Assembly: GCA_030248225.1 (NCBI GenBank)
Contig: JASANE010028610.1
Location: 1-64,000 of the forward strand
Direction: 5' to 3'
DNA from: Trileptium ribeirensis
Taxonomy: Eukaryota; Nematoda; Enoplea; Enoplida; Thoracostomopsidae
DNA: 64,000 bases
The notes beneath the pieces were generated by a model. It did not search any database. It worked only from the letters and a program-made list of their open reading frames with translations, and was not told the DNA's origin. Numbering within the stretch: the stretch's first letter is position 1; the number at the start of each line of letters is the position of its first letter. Shown here in pieces: positions 25,501 through 37,500 of the stretch. A program made the translations under genes and the position numbers.

Positions 25501-28500
25501 TGCAGTTACGATCAAAATAACAGCACTAGCCAGAAATGAGTGCTGTTAGTTCGATGTTCGTTCGATAAATTAAAAATTTTGTTCGAAATGCGTCCGAAAT
25601 TTTGGCGCGATTTTTTTAAATTTGTTCGAGGACTGTTTGAAGTTTGTTCTAAACGTGTTTGATGCTTGAGAATAAAAAATTTTCTTCGATTTTTGTTCGA
25701 TGTTCGTTCGTTATAAACGTGACACTCATCTCTGGTGAGTATTGTAAGTGCTCAACAATAGAACGAGGTTTTCGATCGTTTAAACCAAAATCGATTAAAT
25801 TGAAACGAATTTCGATTGCGCTAAATTAGAAAATAATTTAATAAAAAATGTTAGTTCGCAATTAATTTAACGAGTTTCGATTGTATTAAAATAAAAAACA
25901 TTCAATAAAAATGTTAGTTAACGTTTAACTTAATGAGTTTCGTTCAAAGGAAGATCGATCGATTGCTATTGTTCGATTTTGTGTGCACTATTCTGATTGT
26001 AACTGTATTGACTTGACGATGAAACATTACAAAAACTCTGATTTGGTGGGTTTTCAAAAATGTTCAAAAATAGTCCATCAGATTTTTCATATCTTAAAAA
26101 TTGGGCTAGCGAGACCGTTATAGTTATTACACAGCCGGGATACTTTTTCACGAAAAAATGCCTATTTTAACTTGTTTCAACGAATAGTTTTGTGTTGGAG
26201 TCAAAAAATAAAGTTGTTGAGGTGTCAAGCTTAGCTTGTTTGACAATTTTCAATTTTACAGTCGTACTACGAAACAAGAAACTTTGTAAAAGTTCAAAAA
26301 TATATTTATGCACACCCGAATTTGGCAATATTTGATGTAAGTTTCTGTTTTAACCCATATTTTTAGCAAGACAATTTGGTATTTCGGTGACAGAAAGTAT
26401 TATTAAGTTCGGAGACGATTAAGTATGATTTTTCATTATATCATACTATGGCGTTGGCTCTCGCAGCACAATTATATATGACCATTATTCTTAGAATTGT
26501 TACATTTCGACGTTAGTTCCTTCTTACATCCATGAAATTTATTTTAGACCATAAACGTGGTACCTCAGCAACAGATACTGGTTCGTGGGTATTAGTAGAT
26601 ATGATTTTAAGACTTAAACGATCGATTCCAATTAGAATATGTACATTATCAAAATCAGCTATCGACATTCCAGTAGTATCCATTTTAACGTCCGAAACTA
26701 TAAAGTATGGGGTAATACAAAATCAGGAGAATACAATCGCTCCGGTAGGGTAGTATCAGTAATAATTGAAACTTAGCGAGCGAGGTGAGCTGAGTTCATA
26801 TTTTTGACCACGACTGTAGCGTTGTTTCTGAATTTATTATAAGAAAATAATGTTACATAAAAATTTTTAGATATTATAAACATCAGTTATGCTTGTAGGT
26901 GCACTACTATCATGAAAGACTGAACGTGTGGGTGATAAGTCTTTACTTAAATGGCTCAGAATAATGAACGTGCTTGTTTATAATGTTATTGTGCAGGTCG
27001 CTAATTCTTTAAATTATTTTAAATTTTTAGCACTATCGACAATTATGGGGCAACCAACGACGCTCGAGGTGAAGCTGGACAGCAGTTTGATTTGTACGGA
27101 TTTATGCGCTGCCTTGGCAGTTTCTTCGGCGTGTTTTTTGGATCACTTGGCGTAGGCGCAGTCATTGGCTGTGTTTGTGCGCTTATAACAAAGTTTACAC
27201 GAATTGCTGATTATCCGCTGCTTGAAACAGCGCTGTTCGTGTTAATGTCATATTTATCGTTTTTAGCTTCTGAGTCTGCTGGAATGACAGGTAACTAAAT
27301 TATATAGAGCAATGTTTTGATTTTTTCGTAACGTTATGGTAAAAATTAGTCAAATTTGTGTCGTAACAGAATAAGAGTACATGTCACAAGTATTGCAAAC
27401 GAAATTGTTACTCTAAAATGTCAATCCTGCTATTGTTATTATCTTCACTCATTTGCATCACCCATCCAATTACTAGAAAAACTACGCATGTTAAATTTAA
27501 CAGTTTCTAATAGAAATTAAATGAGAAATGTTCATTTCGTTTACTGTATAATTTCACGATGGCGTACGTCGGATGTTTCTGAATTTATCACAATGTATGT
27601 ATCTTAGCTTCAATTTTTAAACTTTTTATATTTTATCTGGGTTTATATAGGTATATTGCTTTGTAACATCCACTGCGCAATAAGGTCTAAAACCTAATGC
27701 GTTAAAGCCCATTAAAAACACGTCTGCAACTTGATAAAACGGTTGGTCTGACTTTTAGTAGATTTTGGTTACGTAACCCTACACATAATATTACAGGAAG
27801 CTAAAGGCCAAAAATATCTGCAAAATAATGGGCCAAAATTTTGATTAAGTGGAATTTCGATCGATTCCCGTTAAATAAAATTTCGATCGATTTCAATTTC
27901 GGCCGACTTCAACTAAACTCAGTTTCGATAAATACCGATTACGACTGCGCATATTTTTGGCCGGGACTTTGGTTTATCGCTGCTACCGTATTTTAAACGC
28001 TGTATCGTCACACGATGTAAACCACTATAAACCCCCAAGTCCTACAGAAGCATCTAGTTTTTTAGTTTTTCTCCCAAAGCACTGCAATACCAGGCTGAAA
28101 TTACTTTTACTCGATACATTTTAGCCCGCTGCACTCTCCACGTCCGTTTACTAAAAGCGGCAGGCATATTCTAGGGCGTACTGCATTATTCCAGGTATTG
28201 TGGCAGTACTTTTCTGTGGCATTTGTCAGGCACATTACACGTTCAACAACTTGTCTGAAGAATCTCAGTTTAGAACAAAACAAGCAAGTTTTCACTGCTT
28301 ATTTCACGTTTATGTTGTTTTATCTACGTTTTAAAGATTTTAATATTGTTGAAGTTATTAGCGGTAGTACTGTTTTTATAACGTTTTGATAGTATAGTCC
28401 AGAGTCTCTGTGTGCATGATCATTCAATATATTGTCTACGAGCTCATTTCGTATAATTTACTTCAACCGTTCTGATCTTCGCTGCGCACACTTAGGACCC

Positions 28501-31500
28501 TGCGCAATATCAACAATGTGGTTCGACGCTGCATTGAACGATAAAATGTTGGATCATTGCAATAATGCACTGTGATCTGAATTTCTTTTATTGACTTGGC
28601 GATGTTTTTATAACAGTGTATGTGGTAATCGGGGCTAGGAGTTCTTACTCTTAATGTTTTTCAAGTACACACAAAACAACTCATTAACTGGATAACTAAA
28701 ATAACCTCAAGGCCGATGATATGACCGAGCGCAGTGCAGCGGACGTAATTATTTTTAGTGGAACTTGTTCGTCGCATTTGCATAGCCTGACTGGATTATA
28801 ATGCGAGAAAAATATTTTTCGGCACATTTTTATTTCAAAAGAACGTTGATTTCATATCGCGGGCAGTTATCATAAAATATATGTGCAATACTTGTTAAGT
28901 AATACTTGCAATACTAAGTAAACAAAGAAGTTGTATGATAAAATGAATATTATGGTCTATCTCAGATTAAAAAATTGTCGAACGTTTGGATTTATAATAA
29001 TGTCTGTTTTTGCAAGTGGCATAAACAATGTTGGTTAAATTCATCGAGCTGGAATATTTATCAGAATGCGACTCCTGTTCTTGCCCTATCTCTAATAGAT
29101 GGCAACTTCGCTGATCCATTTTTGACCACGAATATTTTTGGATGACGAAAAAGCAGTGTTTAAATGCATATACAATATAACAATATTTCGATATCAAATT
29201 AAAGAAATTTTAAGTGCTATGGGTACAGTGACTGCTCAAAATTCGATGTTAGCCTGCTTGCGTCGGTACGAAAAATGGATGAAATAATTTTTTTACTTGC
29301 TACTCTATTTTTGGGTTCTCCCCTTTTTTGCAGTAGCAACAACTGAGCTTGAATTTGCAACCTTATTTGTGGGACCTCGCCGGAACCCCAAGACCCACGT
29401 GCAAGTAGGACAATCCCAATTAAATTTGTTCCCTTCGCGGAGAAGTGGATGTGCCATTTCTTTTGTTGAGTCACTTCGGTTGGTGGATTACTTGGAAATT
29501 AATAATAATCATATATGAACATTATTATAACTGTTACACTGTTGACTTTCTATACTTTTTTGCAAATTTTCTCCCGATTATTAGTTGATAAATTTGCCAT
29601 ACTTCACGCTAATATGAATAAAAGAAGAGACACATTTCATCATTGCGGTGTTACGACAATAAATTTTGTTATTTGATTATGTCTTCAGGTGGAATTATTA
29701 ACGAATCAGCGTTGACAAGCTCGACACCACATTGCTTTGCTGTTAATTTGCATGCACTGCCGACCGTGCCAGTAAATTAGAATATGTACATTTCCTTAAT
29801 ATTGTCAACATTTAGCTAAATGATGTAAATTGTTGTGGACAATAACAGTGACACATTAGTATAATGCGTTCAATACTGTCAGCTTATTTGTTTGCTTTCA
29901 GTTATCCAGTGTACAAAATTAAATTAATTTATTATTGTGGTATTTTCCGATTCTATTCTGCTCTTAGGACTAGACAGAAATGAGTGTCACTTTTCGAACG
30001 AACAGAAATCGAACAAAATTTATTCTCGAACAAACTTCGAAAAGTTTTGAACAAACCGCTTCAAAATTTTGAATTCTTGAGCAAAATTCGAACACATTTC
30101 GAACAAAATTTTGAATTTATCGAGCGAACATCGAGCGAGCAACACTCGTTCTGGGCTGGTACTGTAGTTTGAGTGAATAATGGTGATGTATATAATTTTT
30201 CAGTTTTTCGAGCTGCTGAATTTTGTTACGGAAAGCTTTGTTTTCATCTACATTGGTGTGTCGATGTTTACGTCACGTTCACACAATTTCAACGTCGCTT
30301 TTATTATTGGCGCATTTGTAAGAAACTTTTGTTCCTTTCTTATTTACCATTAGTAATATTGTCTTATCAACGTAAGTAATAATAAATAGTGATATTGCAA
30401 GACGTTGCACATCGAACTACTTTTAATGTTTGCTAAAATAACTTCTTTAATATTAAGATTTTGAAAAATGTAGTCTTTGTGCAAGTAATGAATTTAAGGC
30501 ACGTATAATTTCCCCAGTCAGCAATCGACTTGTAAATAAAATTTCAGCAAAACCGTACCTATGCGAACGTGATGTACCTCTGGATGCAGCGTGCTTACAA
30601 TATAGTTTGCTCGAAAAACGATAGCAGCTTGTAGTTTTTATATTTCTGTTTTAATACGGACCTTAAAGTTGCTGATGCGCCTCCTGACCAAGCAGCTGCA
30701 ACTACAATAATATCGAAACACGTGACCATAATGTACGGGAAGTGGGCCTAAAAAGCTTGCTGCTAGAACTTTTGGAGCGTTAAATTTAATCTATTTTGCA
30801 CTTTATTATTGTATCGTGTGTGGAAGTGCAAATCCGCATGGCACGCAATTGCCGTTCTGCATATAAGCATGGCATGTCCAAATATAGGATCCGTTTTGGT
30901 TGAACACTTTTGTATATTCCACAATGGTTTTTTTATTTTATCTTATCAATGTGTAACTTCAATGTGTATCAGTGTATTCGGAAAACAATGCAAAATCTCG
31001 GCCGAGAACTAACATCAATTAACATTCACCGATTGAAATGGGCAGTAGGATTTGTGGCGTAACCATAATTGTATTTTTATACCAGGCCGCGTAAGATAAT
31101 GTGCTTCCCATTGTAGTTTTACAAATAATCGTTATGGAAACGGACACATTGTCTGGTCACATAAGTGTCATGATGTTTGGACGGCTAGAATAAATAGAAC
31201 GAAAGATGGTCATTGCCTAGTGCAGGATACGTTCAGAGATAGACGAGGCAAATGGCTCAAAGACTGAGGGTGCGTATACTTATAGGTATTAAAATAGATA
31301 TCAACCAAACTAGATATTAAACCAAACCAGATATTAAAATACATTGATCCTAAAAGCTTGTGTGACAAAATATTGGTCTTATAACGTTATGCTGTAGCTG
31401 TAAAATAACTACTTGTCTAACATGAAATCAGTAACTTTTTGAAATAATTTCATGTGTTTATAAATATATTGGCAACATTAACTCTTTTGTTTTAGTTTGC

Positions 31501-34500
31501 AATTGGTATCGGAAGAGCCATATTCTTATACCCAATGTCGTTTGTGATCAATTTGTGTCGCAACCCCAAAATTCCGTGGAACCTACAACACATGTTGTTC
31601 TTCGCTGGTGAGGTTTAAATTATGTAATAATAATTTCTTTGTTACATAACAATAATTGATCGTTTCCTGTATGGAAGCTGAATCAACTAACTCGTTTTGT
31701 AATTCTGATGGATCATGACAATAATGATCACAATGATCTCCAGTTCTTCTGCCGTTGAGGAAGGATTTACCTTTTAACATTTCTTAATAAGAATAATTTA
31801 AGACAAATGCTATAGTTAAGCTCTTGGTGTTCCCTCATACTTCATGAACAAAACCCACCTATGCAAAGTTGACAAATTTTCATGCTTAAAAATATCGGTA
31901 ATTTTACTCATTGTGGTGAGCGCAAAACAGCTAGATTTGAATCACAGTCAGTGTATCCGCGAACAGTTTTGCCCTGAATTTCAATTGACCAAAAAGACTT
32001 CCGTAACAATTTTGATGTCAAATTACGAAATAGGATGGTTGTTGGTGCCATTTTAAGTTTACTCGCGCAATAGGTTTTTTGCGTTAGTCGAAGTTGATAA
32101 TCTTTGCTTGCACAACTAAACTTCTGCCATTTTTATTCTTTGTATAATGTAAGCGTTTGTGTTCTTAATAATATGGCCGCGTATAATATTAAAATATTAA
32201 TAATATGGCCGCGTATAATATTAAAATATTAATGGAACTAGTTTGCCGAAATTTTTCATAGTGGTTGGGCTTTTTCACAATGTCACCACTGTGCGCATTA
32301 TGCTACCTATTAGTTTAGCATTTAACTCGAACATTTGGCCGTTAAACGAGGCGAGTGTGGGCGTACAAAATGGACTTAATTTGGGTATCTACGTAGTTTT
32401 CGATAGAACTCGTTCCGTATATTATTATGAATGCAAATATAATAGTGTTTCCAAAAGACCCCAAAATACTTTGTGATGTCCATAATTTAGATATAACAAA
32501 TTTGTGTTTAAAGCTAACAACGCTTTAACATTACACCCGTCGTGCACAATGTAAAATTTTGCACAATTTCTACTGTACCATGTTATCACAATCTTTATTT
32601 CGTTATTCCAGATATTGCAGGGTACATCCGCAAAATTCTGATAGCTGCTGCAGAATTCATAATTTTGCTTTTTAAAGACGTTATTGACTACTGAATAGTA
32701 CGCGAGTTCATGGTAGGTGCGTACGCTTGAATTCTTCCCTCAAACATGTTTTATATTATAAAACTGATACGCTTACAAATCACGATTTTACCTTATGCAC
32801 GCATACACGAGTTGCTAAATAGCAACGCGTAGCTGTTGTTCGAGGCCGGTAGTTTACCATTTAGCATCGCGATTTAGTGTTAACGTACTCGCCTGTCAAC
32901 AGCCTCCCGAAAAGTTGTGGGACTTCGGGGCCCCATTGTCATTTTCGAAGGGAAGTCTCAAGTGGGGACAAAATTTTTCTCTAAATCCTGTATCTCTTCG
33001 GAAAATATGCGGAAAATATCTCATTTCCACTTTTTCATGTACCTTTATCTGCTGTACAAGTCCTACAAGTTATAAAATTATGTTTTAGCATTGGAAATAG
33101 TATAGTAATTAATATCTTTGGTTTAGTTGGACATGCGTGGTTACGGGCGAATTGTGGGGCGCGACCATGGGGAAAATCTCGTGGGGTGTTGATAATTGTC
33201 CCCCTCTGGACAGAAAACCTACACTTAAATATTGTTCGACGGGAATCGCGTTTTTTACAACTTTAAATCACTCATGAAATGGGATGGCTATAAAGTTTAG
33301 CATGTTATGTGCTGAACGCGAGCAAACGCACAAAATCAGCCAGTGTATGCAACGCGGACGCGCATCACGGCACCATTTTTATGTTCGCTAAATTTACGAA
33401 TATATATGGCAGAATTCTGACCGCGAATTTGTGTACATACTTTTCAGTTCATTGTTATGATAAAAGAACAAGCACTTGTGTGAGCTAACGGTTTCAGTAG
33501 GAATGTAGTCAAGTTACAGTTATTCCTTGATAATTCACGCGTCAGCAAGTGATTGTCCGCATTGTGGTGTTGTGTAGTTTTTTCCGATGGCGATTTAAGA
33601 TGTAACATTTCTCCGAATATAGATTTTATCATGTAAATGTACATAGCATAGGGAGACTGCTTTATTATTATTATATTCTTAGACTGTATTGAACAATATT
33701 ATTACAGTGTATAAAAAGTTTAGGCTTACGCGGTGCGGTAGCGTTCGCTCTTGCAATCCGTAATACTTCGTCGCCGTCAAGAGATGTCATCTACACAACA
33801 ACGTCTCTGATAGTTATCGCAACTGTATTGTTTAACGGTGGTCTCGCTGAAAAAGTTATCGATTGGTTGGGTATTAAGTAAAAATACACTTACTAAATTT
33901 CCAGCTATATGATTGACTAGTTTGTGCTGCGATTACGTTTTCATCACATGGTGCAATCAGACAGATCGCCCTGTATCCGATAACATGTGTCTAATAATAG
34001 TTATTATGGAAAGTGGCGATAAGTTTTAAAATTTACTCCTGTTCGTTGTGCTACAAACCGTATTCGTTTATGTTTGCTGGCCATGATTTTGTGAAAGTGT
34101 TATGTAATCATTTTGTGCTGGATGGCCAATGGTCAGATTCATCCGTTTACTTTTATATGTTAGCTTACATTTTTCGCGCAGCGCTGCCAGCGTTTCTAGT
34201 GCTCTCTTTATCAAAAATTATGTTCTATAGTAATTTTTAGCTGTGGTAAGAATTTTTTCATAAAAATAGGAAATGTAACAATTATTGATTGCTTATACTA
34301 TTTAGGATGGGATCTGAAAGAACCGAAACGGAGCTAACTCCACAGTTTGATCCAGTAAGCACTGTAAGTCATATATTGTTCAAGTTTTATAAAGATGTGC
34401 CTTGTTTTTCGTCACTATAATGGTCCAGTGCAAGCCGTGTCGTGACTGACTCCGTGTTCACGTTTGCGGTTGATGTAGTGTACGAATATTTTCGTGAATA

Positions 34501-37500
34501 CGCACGTAACCGCTGAATCTGTGATACACACTTGCTTTATGTAACATTCGTGTTTGCTGTGCTGTGCAGTAATCTTGGTAATTTTTCAAGTTAGTTGCAT
34601 TTTGCTTTGGTTTAGTATTATATCGGTATCTTACTTTTCATTCTTAAATGTCCCGTTTTCTTGTTTGTTACGGGTTAGTTTTCCAATATCGTTAAAATTT
34701 CTAGCTTCCCAACGTTATTCCTGCACCCCAGGATTTTTTAAAGAGAGAAGGGTGGCTGACCCCTAATTGGCCCCGGGTAACCATTAAAAGACATCTTCGC
34801 TACTCCAATTTGGACCATCACACATTTTTCCCATTTTGTGGTGTTTAGTACCACTTAGCAAAAGGAAAATTGTTGCATTTTGTTAGCAAAGAATTAATTC
34901 AAACGAAGATTGATGCAAATAATGCGCGATTAAACTTAAAATGATCCCGCGTACCATCCTATTTTTAAAATTACCTTTTTTTGTAACGGAACGCTTCTTT
35001 GTGATTGAATAATGTAGTAAAAGCATTTAACAGCTGTAAGGTGGTATGAAATGGCTAATTTTTTGGTTCGCAAATTCGTTTATGAAATCCACAAATTGTT
35101 GAAAACATAATTTTGTGAGTTTTATATTCGTGCGTTTTATTCGTGAACAGCGTTACAGGAAGGTATCGCTATACACATGGGGTGCAACAATTCAGCGACG
35201 GTAATTATTTTAATCATGTTCAACATTTGAAACAAGAATTTCTAAACTTGTTCGTGAATGCAAACGTATAAAAAATAAAATTTGTTCGAGAACACAAACG
35301 TATATTCTTAAGCAAATGTTGTTCGCGAACACAAACGTAGTTCTTAAAATAATTTATTTCTGTATAGATTATTTTGTCATAGACAAATACGCAAGCGACA
35401 TTACTATGAGCATGTATGATTAAAATCACAAAGCATCAAATGTTTGCGAATATTTGCTTGTTAAAATTAAAGTTGCCTTGGAGATAATGACTTACTAATC
35501 GCGCTCGCGCTGTGATTGAATCTACAATTTATTAGTGAACATTTTATGGGTGAAATTGTTCACGAACAAGTTCCTTTCTGTATCGTATTCTACTATGATT
35601 CCAGGTTAATAATTTAATGATTGTACAAATTTGTTGAAAATTTAAAATATGAAAATTGTTTGTTCGCGAACACTTGAACATTTACAGAAAATTTAACTCG
35701 TTTGTGAGCAACTTCATTTGAGATGGCAATGTTCGCGAATGCTGAAAACTAAAAATTTTAACCAAGTTCGTTTTGGCGAACAAAAGCGAATCCTGAATTA
35801 GTCAATGTTCTAATTAGCAGTGAACCGTTTTCTGTTTAGACAGTTAGTAATTTCTGGCAGTTGGATTCTACTTTGTCCAATTTTGGTTAACGAAAAACCG
35901 TGCCAAATTCCTTGTTTGTTCCGTAACAATGGGTTTTGATTCCACATCGCTTTTGACAAAATAGGATGTTCAACGGGGTCATTTTAAGTTTAGTCGCGCA
36001 TAAGTTTTAAAATGGTGCATGCAAATGGTATTATCTATAAGTTCGACGAGCGTGTTTTCACAGCCACAGGATATATCTGCTCCAATATGCGGCCAACTAT
36101 ATATTACGACTGTGTGCGAACGTAGGTGTAACAATATATTTAAGCTAGGTTCATGTAATGCATGCTGCTTTTACGGGGTTATATTTTCATTAATTTTTAT
36201 TTTTCCTCTGCATTTCTTTTTTGTAACACAATGCTTAATATCGGATTGTCCTGTTGTGCACTATTTGTTCCGAACCATGGCCCCCTGGTTCTGAGCCGGA
36301 TCCCCCTGGTTCCGAACCATGGCCCCCTGGTTCTGAGCCGGATCCCCCTGGTTCCGAACCGGCTCCCCTGGTTCCGGACCGGTTCCCCTGGTTCCGAACC
36401 GGCCCGTTTGGTTCCGAACCGGCCCGTTTGGTTCCGAACCGGCCCGCTTGGTTCCGAACCGGCCCGCTTGGTTCCGAACCGGCCCGCTTGGTTCCTAACC
36501 GGCCCGCTTGGTTCCTAACCGGCCCGCTTGGTTCCTAACCGGCCCGCTTGGTTCCTAACCGGCCCGCTTGGTTCCTAACCGGCCCGCTTGGTTCCTAACC
36601 GGCCCGCTTGGTTCCTAACCGGCCCGCTTGGTTCCTAACCGGCCCGCTTGGTTCCGAACCGGCCCGCTTGGTTCCTAACCGGCCCGCTTGGTTCCGAACC
36701 GGGGCCCCCTGGTTCCGAACCGGGGCCCCCTGGTTCCGAACCGGCGGGGCCCCCTGGTTCCGAACCGGCGGGGCCCCCTGGTTCCGAACCGGCGGGGCCC
36801 CCTGGTTCCGAACCAGGGGACCCCTGGTTCCCAACCAGGCCCCCGGGGGCCCCCTGGTTCCGAACCAGGGGGCCTTCAAACCAGGCCCCCCCCGCCGGTT
36901 CGGAACCAGCCCCCGGTGGGGGCCCCGCCGGTTCGGAACCAGGGGGCCCCGCCGGTTCGGAACCAGGGGGCCCCGCCGGTTCCGAACCAGGGGGAACCGG
37001 CGGGGTCCCCCCTGGTTCCGAACCGGTGCCCCCTTTGGTTCCGAACCGGTGCCCCCTTTGGTTCCGAACCGGTGCCCCCTTTGGTTCCGAACCGGGTGCC
37101 CCCTTTGGTCCCGAACCGGGGTGCCCCCCTTTGGTTCCGAACCGGTGCCCCCTTTGGTTCCGAACCGGTGCCCCCTTTTGGTTCCGAACCGGTGCCCCCT
37201 TTTGGTTCCGAACCGGTGCGCCCTATGGTTCCGAACCGGTGCCCCCTTTGGTTCCGAACCGGTGCCCCCTTTGGTTCCGAACCGGTGCCCCCTTTGGTTC
37301 CGAACCGGTGCCCCCTTTGGTTCCGAACCGGTGCCCCCTTTGGTTCCGAACCGGTGACCCCTTTGGTTCCGAACCGGTGACCCCTTTGGTTCCGAACCGG
37401 GGACCCCTTTGGTTCCGAACCGGTGCCCCCTTTGGTTCCGAACCGGTGCCCCCTTTGGTTCCGAACCGGTGCCCCCTTTGGTTCCGAACCGGTGCCCCCT

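Larger units (their letters stand above)
24368..27030. other. Intron D-E
   Basis: Holds the second copy of the dispersed repeat (about 25110-25390), a CAGTACC-type MITE at 25521-25744, and an AT-rich tract with 'gttcg' and 'ttcgat' repeats to about 26000. Confidence 0.5.

Noticed and set aside
33712..33723. Alternative acceptor ATTACAG near 33706 for exon I
   Set aside because: It shifts the frame and destroys the GLRGAVAF motif; the weaker GTTTAG at 33723 is required.
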